Source: Thermothelomyces thermophilus ATCC 42464
Taxonomy: Eukaryota; Ascomycota; Sordariomycetes; Sordariales; Chaetomiaceae
NCBI RefSeq assembly: GCF_000226095.1
Contig: NC_016476.1
Span: forward strand, 2,170,001-2,234,000
Length of the DNA stretch: 64,000 nucleotides
Direction: 5' to 3'
Position 1 is the first letter of the stretch; each line of letters opens with the position of its first letter. Below are positions 37,073 to 48,304 of the stretch, piece after piece. The position numbers and the translations under genes are program-made. The notes under the pieces are model-generated. The model made no database searches. It saw only the letters and a program-made list of their open reading frames with translations, and was not told where the DNA came from.

Positions 37073-38356
37073 ATGGTTCGCCACAAGAAGGATAACTTCT
37101 CATCGCGCGGCAAACACCACGGCCGCGGCGGCGGCGGTGGCTGCCCTCGAAGCGCCCGCCAGATCATCGAATCCGAAAAGCAGGGCGACGGCAGCGCCTC
37201 GGCCAACAACAATGGCTCCTCCTCCTCCTCTTCCACCACCTCCTCCCGACCCGTCTTCAAGGCCGCCTGCTGGGACCTGGGCCACTGCGACCCCAAGCGG
37301 TGCTCGGGCAAGCGGCTCATGAAGCTGGGCCTGATGCGCGAGCTGCACCTGGGCCAGCGGCACTCGGGCGTCGTCATCACGCCCAACGGCAAGCGCACGC
37401 TCTCGCCCGCCGACCGGCCCCTGCTGGACCAGTACGGCGCCGCCGTGGTCGAGTGCTCGTGGGCGCGCACGAAGGAGGTCCAGTGGGGCAAGGTGGGCGG
37501 CCGGTGCGAGCGCCTGCTGCCGTACCTGGTCGCCGCCAACACGGTCAACTACGGCAAGCCCTGGCGGCTGAACTGCGTCGAGGCCCTGGCCGCCGCCTTT
37601 GCCATCTGTGGCCACCCGGACTGGGCCGAGCAGGTCCTGGCGCCCTTCTCGTACGGCTCCGCGTTCCTGGAGATCAACTCGAGCCTGCTGAAGAAGTACG
37701 CCGCCTGCGAGGACGAGGCCGGGGTGAAACAGGTGGAGCAGGAATGGATGGACCGGTTGGATCGGGAATACATCGAGAGCCGGGAAGAGGGAGGTCCAGA
37801 TGACCTTTGGGCTGGCGGGAACGTCAACAGGAGGATGCCGGTCGACTCGGATGACGAGGACGAAGATGAAGAGGGCTCTGGGGATGAAGATGAAGACGAC
37901 GAAGGCGGAGACGGTGGGAAAGGCGATGGTGCTGATGACGAGAGCGTAGATGGAATCTATCTCGGCACCAAACCACCACCCAAGACGCAAAGTGCGCAGA
38001 CTGGAGAAAAGGACCGCTTCGCCCTCCCCTCCGAGAGCGAAGAAGAGGACGACGATGCCGAGATGGAAGCCATCCGGCGCAAGATCCTCGCTTCCAAGCC
38101 GTTCGCCAACCCCGAACCGGACGAGAAGAAGTCTCTCCAGACGGTGCCGCGGCCACCGCAACAATACAAGCCGGACTCAGACGCCGAGCCGGACTCGGAC
38201 AACGGGTCGGATAATGACGAGTTTGACAACATCATCAATGCCACGCCCGTGACAGACCGAATAGGCCTCGTCAAGCTGGAAAAGGAGAGGGCGCGCATCA
38301 CGACGACAACCAGGAACTTTTCGTCTGGCGGGGTATCTGCGCCGTCAAGATGGTGA
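37073..38356 (+). CDS. tsr3: 18S rRNA aminocarboxypropyltransferase Tsr3
   Basis: Intronless, 427 aa from MVRHKKDNFSSRGKHH. The N-terminal metal-binding-like part (WDLGHCDPKRCSGKRLMKLG) and the following core (SWARTKEVQWGKVGGRCERL, VAANTVNYGKPWRLNCVEAL, SYGSAFLEIN) are signature Tsr3 segments. The enzyme uses S-adenosylmethionine to add the acp group to a hypermodified pseudouridine of 18S rRNA late in small-subunit maturation. After about residue 250 comes a long acidic, Ser/Asp/Glu-rich extension that is not part of the catalytic fold; fungal and yeast homologs also carry acidic tails. The gene is convergent with mtIF2, with only 257 bp between stops. Confidence 0.95.
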   Translation: MVRHKKDNFSSRGKHHGRGGGGGCPRSARQIIESEKQGDGSASANNNGSSSSSSTTSSRPVFKAACWDLGHCDPKRCSGKRLMKLGLMRELHLGQRHSGVVITPNGKRTLSPADRPLLDQYGAAVVECSWARTKEVQWGKVGGRCERLLPYLVAANTVNYGKPWRLNCVEALAAAFAICGHPDWAEQVLAPFSYGSAFLEINSSLLKKYAACEDEAGVKQVEQEWMDRLDREYIESREEGGPDDLWAGGNVNRRMPVDSDDEDEDEEGSGDEDEDDEGGDGGKGDGADDESVDGIYLGTKPPPKTQSAQTGEKDRFALPSESEEEDDDAEMEAIRRKILASKPFANPEPDEKKSLQTVPRPPQQYKPDSDAEPDSDNGSDNDEFDNIINATPVTDRIGLVKLEKERARITTTTRNFSSGGVSAPSRW

Positions 38357-38613
38357 GCCAGCGTAGATTGGCTGACATCTGTGAAGGACAGCTCCTCTCC
38401 AGGTGTTGGTGGGGAGAAGTCGATAAAGTACATATTACACAGGATATTGTACAGGAGCAGTTTGTTTTTTTTTCCCTCCCCGGTCCAGCCGTCTACGCCG
38501 TCTAAATCATTCCCCAGGCATGAATGTAATGGTGCCCTAGATCTATCCTCCCCTCGTCGTCCAAAAAAAGTATCTACAGTACTTGTACAGTTCCAAGACA
38601 TACACCCCCAATC

Positions 38614-41600
38614 CTACAGCTTCCGCTTCTCCGTAGTCTCTTCAATAATCTGGATGCGGTCACCCTCCTTAAGCTCGTCCCAATCGGCAAACGACATGCC
38701 GCATTCACTGCCTTTCCTCATTTCCGTCACATCCTTTTTGACGTGCTTGAGCGTCTCAATGACACCTGTTTCAAAATGTCAGTCAATCTTGGCCTCGACA
38801 ACGGCGCCGGTTCCGTCAAGGACTTGGGCTTACCCTCAAAGATCTGTTCCCCGTTTCTGATCACCCTAGCTTTGCTGCCCTTCTTGACATAGCCATTCCC
38901 AATTCTACACCCGGCAATATTCTTGTATATCCTTCTCTTAATGTTGATTGGGAACACCTGTAGCACATCTGCTTCACCAACCACCTTCTTGATGATCAGC
39001 GGCGGCAACGCATCCGCAAGCCGCTGTTTCACCTCCTCGATCAGATGGTAAATGACGTTGTGGTCGAGAATCTTGACGCCAGCATCGTGAGCCATCCGCT
39101 TGATGTGGTTCGGGATGGTATTGTTAAAGTTGACGATAGTGCTCTTGGATATGGCTGCGTGCTCAACGTCCGACTCGGTGATCTGCCCGGGTCCCGAGAC
39201 CAACACCTTTGCGCGGATCTCGTTATTGCCCTGCTCCAGCAGCGCCGCCGTGACGGCTTCTACTGAGCCGTGCACGTCGCCCTTGACGATAAAAGTGACG
39301 TACTGAGTCTTGTCGGCTGGGTCTTGTTCATCTTTGTCGAGGGCCTCGGCAGGTGTCGCCTGTTGTCGTTTGTTCTTGCGGGGGTCAGCAGCCTCGGCAA
39401 GGGCTTTTTCGCGCTCTCGCTCGCGCTCCCGCTCGCGGCGGTCGGCTTCTTGTTGCGCCATTTGCGCAATAACCTCGGAGCGCTCCTTGAGTTCCTGACG
39501 GTAACGAACTGCCGCTTTCGCTTTGGCCTCGTCAGGGGCCTGGAGGACCTGATCACCTGCGTCTGGGGGCTCTTTCCAGCCGAGAACTTCGACCGCCGTG
39601 CCAGGAGGTGCCTCGCGAACTTCAACGCCAGCTTCATTGCGGAGAGAGCGGACCTTGGCGTGGACGCGCCCAGCGACAATGAAATCGCCGGGGCGGAGCG
39701 TGCCACGCTTGATGAGAACGGTGGCGACGCGCCCAATTGGCTTGATGGTCGATTCGAGCACCCAGCCCTCGGCCATGCCACCTGGATCGGCGCGGATGTC
39801 GAGCATCTCCGAGAGCAAGATAATGTTCTCTTCCAAGTCTTCCATGCCCTGGCCAGTCTTGCCGCTGACGCAGACGACTTGAACATCGCCGCCGTAGTCC
39901 TCGATCTCAACGCCATTGGCGGCAAGATCTGATTTCACCCGGTCGATGTTGGCTTCGGGCTTGTCTATCTTGTTGATGGCGACGATGATAGGCACTTTCG
40001 CGGCGCGGGCGTGCTTCAAGGCTTCAAGAGTTTGAGGCATGACGCTGTCGTCGGCAGCAACGACTAGAACGACCATGTCAGTCACGTTGGCGCCACGTTG
40101 GCGCATCGACAGGAAGGCGGCATGGCCGGGGGTGTCAAGGAACGTGATCTGCTTTCCAGAGGACAAGGTTACTGAGAAGGCACCAATGTGCTGCGTGATG
40201 CCACCGTGCTCCTGAGACACGATGGACGACTTGCGCAGGTAGTCCAGCAGTGTGGTCTTGCCATGATCGACATGTCCCATGATGGTGACGACGGGCGGCC
40301 GGAGCGGCAACGAGGAGGGGTCCTCTGGAGCAGGAGCAGGCTTGAGGTCTTCGTCTTCACCGGAATCAACGGTGGGCTCGAAGCCGTATTCCTGCGCCAC
40401 CAAGGCAGCCGTCTCGCCCGTAAGGATGTTGTCCTTGCTCACTTCCTCAAAGCCGAGCTCCTCCAACTGCCTCACAAAAACGTCGACTTTCTGGCCCAGG
40501 GCAATGGCCAAGTTAGAGACGCTGATGAACTCGGGGAGGAAGATGGGCGTCGGGCCGGCCGCCTCAAGGGCAGCCTTCCTCTGCCTTTCCCTCTCTGCCT
40601 TTTCGGCCTTCTTCCGACGCCTTTGCTCATAGTAGTCTTCATCCCAATCATCATCTTCTTCTTCTTCCTGCCTTCGTCGATTCTTGGGCTTCTTCGGCTT
40701 CTCCCGTCGCTCCGATCCGTCCTCGCGACCCTGCTTATCGGCTCGTCCATGTCGGTCATCCCGTTCGACACGAGCAGTAGGCGTTGCGGTATTCGGACTG
40801 GTTTCCTCCGAGACCTGTTCTGTTTCCTGACGCAGCTCGCGCGCGATACGCTGGGCCTTTGCTTGCCTTGCTTCCTCCGTATACTCCTCGGCCCAAGCCC
40901 AAGTATCACTGTTCTCCGTTGCTTTTCTTTTCTTCTGCGACTTACTCAGCTCCTCAGATTTTGTTTCCAGAACATTGAATTGGTCAAATCCTGAATCGAG
41001 ACTGGTCTTCGGTTGCGTAGACTGGCTAGGAGCAGTTTGTTGCAGCGAGCTGAACGGGTCCGCAGCAGAGTTCGAAGCACTTCTTTGCGAATCTTTGCCC
41101 AGTCCGTTGGAGGCGGGATTGAGTGCTGAGGAGGGAAGTGCCATGTTAAGACCCGGGGGCAGATTGCGTTCCCTTCGAGTCAACTTCTTCCAGTCATCCT
41201 GGTCTGCCGGGGTCTGCGTCAGACTGCTAGGCCGAGGAAGGTCATAACGAGGCATCCTGCTGCGCGGCTCTTGCGTGGTGGGTACGAAAGGATCGGAGTC
41301 TTCACTTTCTCGGGCATCCTTAGGCGCGCCCGTACCCCCAAACGGCCGCCGCCGACGACTTTGGAGAGCAAGGTACTCTTGTGACATCTTATCTTCGGGA
41401 ATGGGGCTGCTAGGCGGTGTCGGATGCTCAGGTTGCGGCGGTGAGTTTGGCGACTCTCCCTGCTTGCGAGCAGACGTGGCCCTGTCTCTCGCTGCCCGTT
41501 CGTGTGGAAGTAGATACGCCATGGAGTCTGCTGGTCGTGTCGATTGTCCCGCACCCGAATCACCCGCAGCAGGCTGTAGAGCCGGCGCCGACCATGACGG

Positions 41601-42600
41601 TGCGGCGGATGCCCAAGATATCCCAGAGTTCCTAGGTGCTGGAGCGGATCGAGTTTGTGACGGCAGTGGTTTTTCCTGATGCTGTTGGCCGCCCTCACCG
41701 ATACTTGTTTCTCGCGGGCTATCTTTGCTGACACTGGCCAGTGGTACATCGCCTGTCGGTTGGGTTCTAGGTGACTGCGTGCGGCCCACAGCCTTCTCCC
41801 TGGCGGCTCGATTCTGTGGAAGGGGCGAGCTACTGCTAGCAGCCGACCTCGCGTCATCCTTTGAAGCGCGCTGTGACGGAGGTGGCCGCGCCCGGCCCGT
41901 GACCCTTTGCCTTGCAGCTCGTTCATGAGGAAGCAGCTTGTTGTTACCTGTGGCGGGGCGAGCATCCTCCGCTGCTGAGGGCTGGGGAGGAGGCGGCCGT
42001 GTCCGACCCAAAGCCTTTTCTCTTGCGACTCGCTCGTGGGGCAGTAGTCCATCATTATTAGGAATAGGGTTCGTGGTCTCGGCTGGCGGGGCTGGAGCTG
42101 GCTTTACTCGACTCATGGCCCTTTCCCGTGCGGCGCGTTCGTGCGGCAGTAAGCCGTCGTTGCTTGTGGCCGGTTGTACCGGCAGCGTTGCCCAGCTGGG
42201 CAAGCCGCTCGTCGTGAAGAACCTCTGGGAAATGTTCCCGTCATTCCCATCACTCAAGGCTGACAACGGCTTTAACCCAACCGGTCTCCGAGGGCTTGCC
42301 GCGTTGGCGAGCCCACCGGTCTTCCTCGTATCCGCTGCCACGGAGTAGCATCTCGTCAAACGTGCAAGAGCGGGTGATGGAGCCGCCGAGATTGGTTTGT
42401 CGTCAATCACCCTATCATTGTAATTCGAAGGCGGGAGAGGCGCGGTGCGAGCATAGGGCCCATGGCTGTAGCTGAAGCGGCAGAGCAAGCACGCAGAGGG
42501 TTGCCTCTGCTTCTGCACAAGAACATTAGTTTTTCGCTCCAATCCGCCATAATAACAGAGATCTGGCACGTACTTGCTGCCATAGTCCACGTCGCATCAT
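38614..42600 (-). CDS. Mitochondrial translation initiation factor IF-2
   Basis: Exons on the minus strand are 42600-42574, 42512-38834 and 38765-38614, giving 1,285 aa. The tiny first exon (MMRRGLWQQ) plus [13 protein letters not shown] makes a basic mitochondrial presequence; starting inside the second exon would lose it. A long linker with five LLPHERAAR-type repeats (about residues 130-355) and Lys/Glu-rich coils follows. The GTPase domain then starts near residue 750: [14 protein letters not shown] (G1), [10 protein letters not shown] (G2), DTPGHAAF (G3), NKID (G4) and SGKTG (G5). Domains II-IV follow. The protein brings fMet-tRNA to the mitochondrial small subunit. It is longer than yeast Ifm1 because of the N-terminal part. 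The last intron changes the C-terminus to a [12 protein letters not shown]...EETTEKRKL end, as expected for IF2. Confidence 0.95.
41465..42153 (-). repeat. Five-copy degenerate protein repeat in mtIF2 linker
   Basis: Copies begin at 42152, 42047, 41936, 41825 and 41513, at periods of 35, 37 and 37 residues, with the fifth 104 residues further on. The consensus is [15 protein letters not shown], and the first four copies are followed by Pro-rich spacers. Copy four has decayed to [12 protein letters not shown]. Confidence 0.88.
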
Positions 42601-43333
42601 CGTTGAGTCTGGGGGGGCATGGCGCTCTCCGGGGAAAGAATGGGCGAGCAACTTTCCTTAGGCTGTCGCTCGTCTTCAAACACCAAAAATTCGGCCAGTG
42701 ATTGTCCCTGGCGCATTCGCAGGGGTGTATTGGCCCCACATTTACATACCGAGGTACTCTAGGCACTTTAGGTAGGTACCATACCTACGGATGGTGGGAA
42801 TGCTTAAGCTGTATACCATGGCGACGAAGTCGGAAATAAGACACAATGTGCGTACCACGGTCATCGAACTACAGAGCAAGCCCCAGGGTGTTGTTTGAAA
42901 GGAGCTGGATATTTCCGAGATGAGATATATAGTAATATACACTTTTGGTATGTATATATACAAGGTACTCCGTACACGTTGGCCGATAACTTGGCGACAG
43001 CGATCAAGGGTTAGGGTGGCGCTCAGAATCTTTCCCCTTTTCGCAACTCGTGTCAGCACGCCGCTGAAGCTTAACACATAATTAACCATCGTCACTGTAG
43101 ACGAAGCTCACTCCAAACGACTCTTCTGCATCAGCACCTTTCCCTACAGTTCAACCCGGCCCAAATTGCACTTCAAATCATTATATTCTAGTATTTATAA
43201 TATTCAAGATCCATCATCCGCCAATCACCCGATCACAAGCGCAAGAAATTGTCACGCTCGTCGAAACTTTTCAAACAATTTCCAGCGTCAAAAAACAACA
43301 TCAATCAAGTACTTGGTACATTACATCATCGCC
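42601..43333. promoter_or_regulatory. Divergent promoter region, mtIF2 (-) and membrane protein (+)
   Basis: 733 bp with TACTCCGTA at 42966 and a short (TATG/TATA)n stretch near 42950-42960. GGGTTAGGG at about 43008 is a single telomere-like unit and a half, probably chance. Confidence 0.5.
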
Positions 43334-44434
43334 ATGCCACCATCAAAAACATCCAGAGGCAAAGCCCTCCTCTCTTCCTCTGTCAAATCAAGCAACAGCA
43401 AGAACAGCAACGGCACCCCATCCGCACCACCGCACCCCTTCAAACCGGCCCCTGCGGCCCTCCAGCCCTTCGCCGCGACCCTCCCGCCGGGCCACGTCTA
43501 CATCGCGCACGTCGACCCGCGGCCGGCGTCCTTCAAGCGCAACCTCTTCCTGGTGCCCATCGCGATCAACCTGGCCGTGATCGCGCTCTTCGCCTGGCGC
43601 GTCGCCAGCGTGGGGCCGTGGTACCTCGCGCTGCTGCTGTCGACGCTCGGGCAGGCCAACGAGACGACGGTGCGCGCGGCCGACCTGGCGTACGGCGAGC
43701 TGGTGCGCGTCGTCGTCCGGCGCGCCGCCACCTTCCTGCTGGACTTCGTCCTGGCCGTCTTCGTCTGGCCGTGGCCGTACGAGTTCTTCGTCGGCTCCAC
43801 CGGCCGGGGCAGTCCCATCGCCTGGCGGTGGGCGGTCGGGTTCCGCGGGAGGGAGGTGTACGTGCGGCGCAGCAGGGACGGCTGGGACGGCGTGCTGAGG
43901 GAGAAAGGGGTGGACCTGTTCGATCCCGACTCGAAGGAGGCGCGCGAGGGAAGGGAGGCGATCATGGCGCGCGTCAGGGCGGCGACGGCGCCCATGTTCA
44001 TGCAGCAGAAGACGGGGTACCTGACCATGGACGGGGCGTGGGATCTGGACTGGAAGGGCATGGTGGATGCGACGCGGCTGGCGGATAAGGGCGAGATCTC
44101 GCTCGAGGCGTTCGGCACGGTGGTGCTGCTGCACCATGCCAAGTTCGGCTGGGTGACTGTGGACCTGGGCAACGGCGCGAGTGCGGAGCAGGAAGAGAGG
44201 CGGCGCCAGGTGATGGCTTTCCGGGACGCCCTCGCCAAGCTTGGGAAGGAGGATCTGTTCTTTAGGTGGGTGGAGATGATCCAGTTCGAGACCACGCAGC
44301 CCGGCGGCTTCACGCCGGAGAAGCAGGTCGCGGCAGCGCAGAAGATTCGGGACATGTTCAAGTCCAACGGGGTGGATTTCGACGGGCTCTGGAAGGAGGC
44401 GGTTGGTACAGATGGGCTAGCAGGGATGCCATAA
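43334..44434 (+). CDS. Fungal membrane protein of unknown function
   Basis: Intronless, 366 aa. I do not recognise a named family. A Ser/Lys-rich start (about residues 1-60) precedes a hydrophobic stretch NLFLVPIAINLAVIALFAWRVASVGPW cut into likely membrane helices near residues 72-90 and 95-110. A third hydrophobic segment (FLLDFVLAVFVWPWPYEFF) lies near residues 135-155. The remaining 200 residues are soluble, with charged helices and a conserved-looking YLTMDGAWDLDWKGMVDATRL section. This looks like a tail facing one compartment behind a membrane hairpin. It shares its promoter region with mtIF2, which is weak support at most for a mitochondrial role. Confidence 0.8.
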   Translation: MPPSKTSRGKALLSSSVKSSNSKNSNGTPSAPPHPFKPAPAALQPFAATLPPGHVYIAHVDPRPASFKRNLFLVPIAINLAVIALFAWRVASVGPWYLALLLSTLGQANETTVRAADLAYGELVRVVVRRAATFLLDFVLAVFVWPWPYEFFVGSTGRGSPIAWRWAVGFRGREVYVRRSRDGWDGVLREKGVDLFDPDSKEAREGREAIMARVRAATAPMFMQQKTGYLTMDGAWDLDWKGMVDATRLADKGEISLEAFGTVVLLHHAKFGWVTVDLGNGASAEQEERRRQVMAFRDALAKLGKEDLFFRWVEMIQFETTQPGGFTPEKQVAAAQKIRDMFKSNGVDFDGLWKEAVGTDGLAGMP

Positions 44435-44594
44435 AGGTCCCTGTGCTATTGCATGTGTATTTGTACGAGGGTAGTTGTATGGACCCTATTAGACTTTGGA
44501 TTGGTTTCAATGGCCGCATCACCGAGGAACACAGGAATAGACAAAACGATCCTGGAAATCAACTTGGATACCTATCCCAAAAGACAGACAGATA

Positions 44595-45475
44595 TCATTT
44601 CTTCTTGCCGCCACCTTTCTTGAGGCCAAGAGCTGCCTCGCGCCTCTTGGCTTCCCTCGCCTCAAGCTCCGCCCGCTTCGCCTTGATCTGGGCTTCCTTC
44701 TCCTCCCTCTCGGCCTGGATGCGGGGTCAGTTGTTGCTATCACGATGGTGCATGGCCATGTCCGAAGCCGTACCTGCTTCCGGGCCGCCTCGGCCTCCCG
44801 TTTCTCCCGGATAATCTTCAGGCGAGCCAGATCCTCCTTCGCCTGCTCCGTCTTGCCCGCCTCATGCAGCTTGCGATACCGCTCCTTGGCGGCCGCAGCC
44901 TCCATCGCCTCGCGCTCGCGCCTGCTGGGCGCTACCCGCAGTTTCTCCACGCCCTCGGCGGCCTCGTCAACGCTCGAGATCTTGGTCTGGTTGCGGGCCT
45001 GGCGCGTGTGGTTCGGATTGGCAGGCATCACGTCGTCCTCTTCCTCTTCCGACTCACTCGGCGGCAGGTCGCCAACCTCGACCGTCTTCCTGGCCTTGGC
45101 AATTGCAGCCTCCTTGCGAGCCTTCTTCTCCCTCCTCCGCTCCTCCCGGCTCAGCTGGGTGACGGGTTGGCTTTGGGTAGATGGACCGGCCCCATCGTCG
45201 GACTCCTCTTCGGAGGACTCCTCCTCTGAGCTTCCCTCATCATCATCATCATCATCCTCGGGCCGTTGTGCCTGGGCATCCAGAGCCCACATGCTGATTT
45301 CATTGCCATCGGCATCGACCGGTCGAAGATCACGCGAGAAGTGCTTGCCGCCTGGAATGCTGTCAGCATCAATATATAGGTTGTGTACGGGTAGGCGCGA
45401 CTGACCTCCGCGCGTGGGTTTCTTGAATTTGCCACCGCGACCGCGGGAGTTTCCTCCTGGAATACCGCCTGCCAT
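44595..45475 (-). CDS. PDAP1/PP28-like casein kinase substrate phosphoprotein
   Basis: Exons on the minus strand are 45475-45406, 45351-44774 and 44714-44595, giving 255 aa. The PP28 signature lies in the second half: [19 protein letters not shown], then [20 protein letters not shown] and a coiled-coil run ending in KKGGGKKK. Before it are acidic Ser/Glu stretches ([13 protein letters not shown]) that suit casein kinase phosphorylation. The first intron is 54 nt, a multiple of three and stop-free, so retention would add 18 residues in frame. Proteins of this family associate with RNA or translation factors, but the exact role is not established. Convergent with the membrane protein gene (160 bp apart). 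Confidence 0.88.
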
Positions 45476-46488
45476 CGCCGCGATCGTTCGGTGTTAAGTG
45501 CTGAGTGCTGACGACCGAGGGGCTACAAAACGCGGGGTATGATCGTATGTATTGAGGAAGGCGCGAGCTGTGGCAAGGGTGCTGAAACTGGTGCGAAGAC
45601 TTGGCGAATGCGATAAGGCTTTTGCGAGAAGACTCGAGACGTTGGGACACACAACACAGCTCGCCGTACCTCACTGACAGCACAGGAGCAGCTACCTGTT
45701 CAAACTGGATAGCTCTGAGCTCCCGCGACGCAGAACAACTGACCCCTCTATTCGACGCAGGCATCCCACTTTGCGGGCCTGTTGACTCACGGGCCCGATA
45801 TCCCAAAGCTATGATTGGCTAACCATTGAATGCAAGGTCCAGGTATTGAGCCCATCGCCGTGTTCCTGCAACGGCCAATGTCACTGGAGCTGCAGGCAGA
45901 CAGCTCCCAACATACAAATAAGTTCTTGGTTTAGACTCTTTAGGACCGATTGTGAACTAGGACCACAACAATTTCTATCCTTCAATTGAATTCATGGGCC
46001 GCAAAAACCGGTATCTAGTACACATACTTGGTATGTATGTAATCCGGTACTTGCAATTACCTGTGCCTTTGTTAATCGGTGTGCTCCGTAGGCTACGTCT
46101 GATTGGTGCAGGCTGCCCCACCCTCCTCAAGCTGCTTAAATATTCTCGAGTTTCGTCTCCCCGTTGGCGTTTCCTTCTTTTCTCCCCATCATTCATAAAA
46201 CCTCTTCCTTCATATTCACTCCGGTTCGAGTCGTACGCCATGGCATTCTGGAGGGGAAACTGGAGGATAGACTAATATCTTGCACTTACCCTCTGTCTCC
46301 GGCAGCTCGCTGCACTCTCGGGGAGCAGAGAAATTTTTCGCTCGAGACATTCATCCATGCCTTGACCTGCTTCGTGTCTGCACCGTTGGACTCCGCGCCA
46401 ACCATGTCCCCTTCGGGGTCCCATGTAGCTGATAAGTGATGAATCTACTCAATGATATGCTTATGAGAAAGAAAACAATGCCGCGAGT
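45476..46488. other. Intergenic
   Basis: About 1 kb between the PDAP1-like start and the 3' end of the next minus-strand gene. No gene, tRNA or clear repeat was recognised. Confidence 0.55.
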
Positions 46489-48304
46489 TCATCCTGGCCG
46501 GACCTGCGGCTCCATGAACGGGTTTAGGATTTCAAACAACGGTTTCTTCAGGCGCTTACGCGGTTGCAAGCCCTTTTCCCTCCTGCCATCCGGACCGGGT
46601 GCCCATGTAGGCAGAGGGTTGCTTAGTCGCTCCGCCTCCGAATTCTGCCGTTTACGTGGTTCCAAACCCCCCTGCCTTCTGTCATCGGTTCGAGAGGCCC
46701 CCGAGGGTGAGAGATCGCAAGACTGCCCGTCCTCCAATTCTAGTTGGCACCGTGCGACCTCGCTCCGTGAGCCTAACACTGCATGCATCCGGCGTCGGGA
46801 GAAGATGAGACGTTCCGAGTTCAAGAGCAGTCTGGTCTGCTCCGCGGTATTGCACGGGTTGCGCAACCTGAGACACACCAACCGCTCCAACGGTAAGGTC
46901 ACGCCTGATGCGCACCCTCGAACCGCATTGCTGCCGTCGTATCTGCTCTGGTCCATAAGCGCGAGGAACCAAAAGATTTGATCGTCGAGTCTCTCCTCAT
47001 CGCGCGTGCTAGAATGCTCCTGGGTATCTTTTGTTGTTGAAGAGCGAAACCCTTGCAGCACAGCCCGCCAGCCGTCGTCGAGGTATTGCACGTCGCTGAA
47101 ATCGGCCGGTCGAGGTTGCCCGCAGTCAGACGCGGGATCAGGCCCATCATAGGACTCGTCGCCGTATGATGTTCGTACTGGCTGGCCCTTCCACTCCCCG
47201 GTCCCTCTTCCGGCACCTCTCTCCCATTGTTTGTATACCGCGGCCCGGGCATTGTCAACCCAGATCACCGGGTGTCTGTCATCTTCGAAAACCATCTTCA
47301 AGGCCTCAACACCGGCGGGATGCACGGCCATCCGTCCGTCAAGGAATGCGTCCGCGTATGATACAAAGAGTGAGCCCCTTGGCCTGGCCACTCTCCAACC
47401 ACTGGTGTCTAAGCTGTCTTTCATCCTGCGAGACAGACGTAATTTCGTCGTTGGAAGTGCCGTTATATCGATTATCTCCAAGCACGGAAGTTCCAATAGG
47501 TACTGGAGCCCACTCTCCGATATTCGGTGCGTCTTTGAGGCGATCTTCAGGACGCGCAGTCGCGAGAATGGATCCTTTCCGGCCTCGCTCCATCCCCGGA
47601 TAAGCGCATCGCTAATCTTGCTGTCCGCGTCATCTCGTTCGATGATCTCTAGCACGGCTAGTGGTTGTAACGTAGCGAGAGGGATGAGTTCATGCGTCTG
47701 GAAACGAGCGACGTTGTCGAGGCAGAGGTATGCGAGACTGCCCTTCTCAAGCCTGGCTAGCGGAGAGACATAAACGGCCAGGTCGCAGGGTGGATCAATG
47801 ATCTCCTGACGGTAGCGGAACAGAGCCATAGGCATCGGAGATTGATCCCTCTTCATCCCGCCCTCGGAAACGCAACGCTGCTGGCTTCCTTCCAGCAAGA
47901 CGCAGGAAAGAATTTTCCATGCGTGCAGAGACCTATTTCTAGAATCCCGACGTGTCAGTCACAAAAGAGCGGAAACTGATGTGTCACTGAGTGACGGGAG
48001 GGTAGTCACCAGACACGTTCTTGCAGTCCACCCCGACTCACCGTGGGCCCAAGGTCTTCCACAGTTTCCACAGCAGATGATCCGGGAGATGCTCGATCGA
48101 ACTCTTAGACACAGCGCCCAAGTTATCCGCCAACACGCGGCAGCACATGGCAACGAGCGATCGCGGCCCTTTGACACCCTTCCTGCCCGCGGCCAGTGGC
48201 AGAGCGATGGCATCCTCGCGGACGCGTGCCCAATCGCTGCCGCTCTGATAGGGCGCGGACAAAGAGGCGAGCGACTTCCTAAACCCAACCGAGTCGCCCA
48301 TCAT
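46489..48304 (-). CDS. Unrecognised protein with F-box-like N-terminus
   Basis: Two exons on the minus strand, 48304-48042 and 47938-46489, give 570 aa. The GTGAGT...TTCTAG intron keeps phase (GPR/NRSLHAWKIL). I do not recognise a named family. After a start of MGDSVGFRKSLASL, the segment SIEHLPDHLLWKLWKTLG followed by SLHAWKILSC resembles the F-box-like entry of many fungal proteins. Leu-rich stretches such as LLELPCLEIIDITALP could be degenerate leucine-rich repeats. The C-terminus has a 17-residue imperfect duplication (DDRRQGGLEPRKRQ and DGRREKGLQPRKRL). A substrate-recruiting role in SCF complexes is only a guess. Confidence 0.75.

Noticed and set aside
43005-43016. GGGTTAGGG word
   Set aside because: One and a half telomere units can occur by chance.
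46216-46232. GGTTCGAGTC resembling a tRNA T-loop
   Set aside because: The flanking bases do not form a T-stem, and no acceptor stem or A-box is found. No tRNA was supported anywhere in the window.
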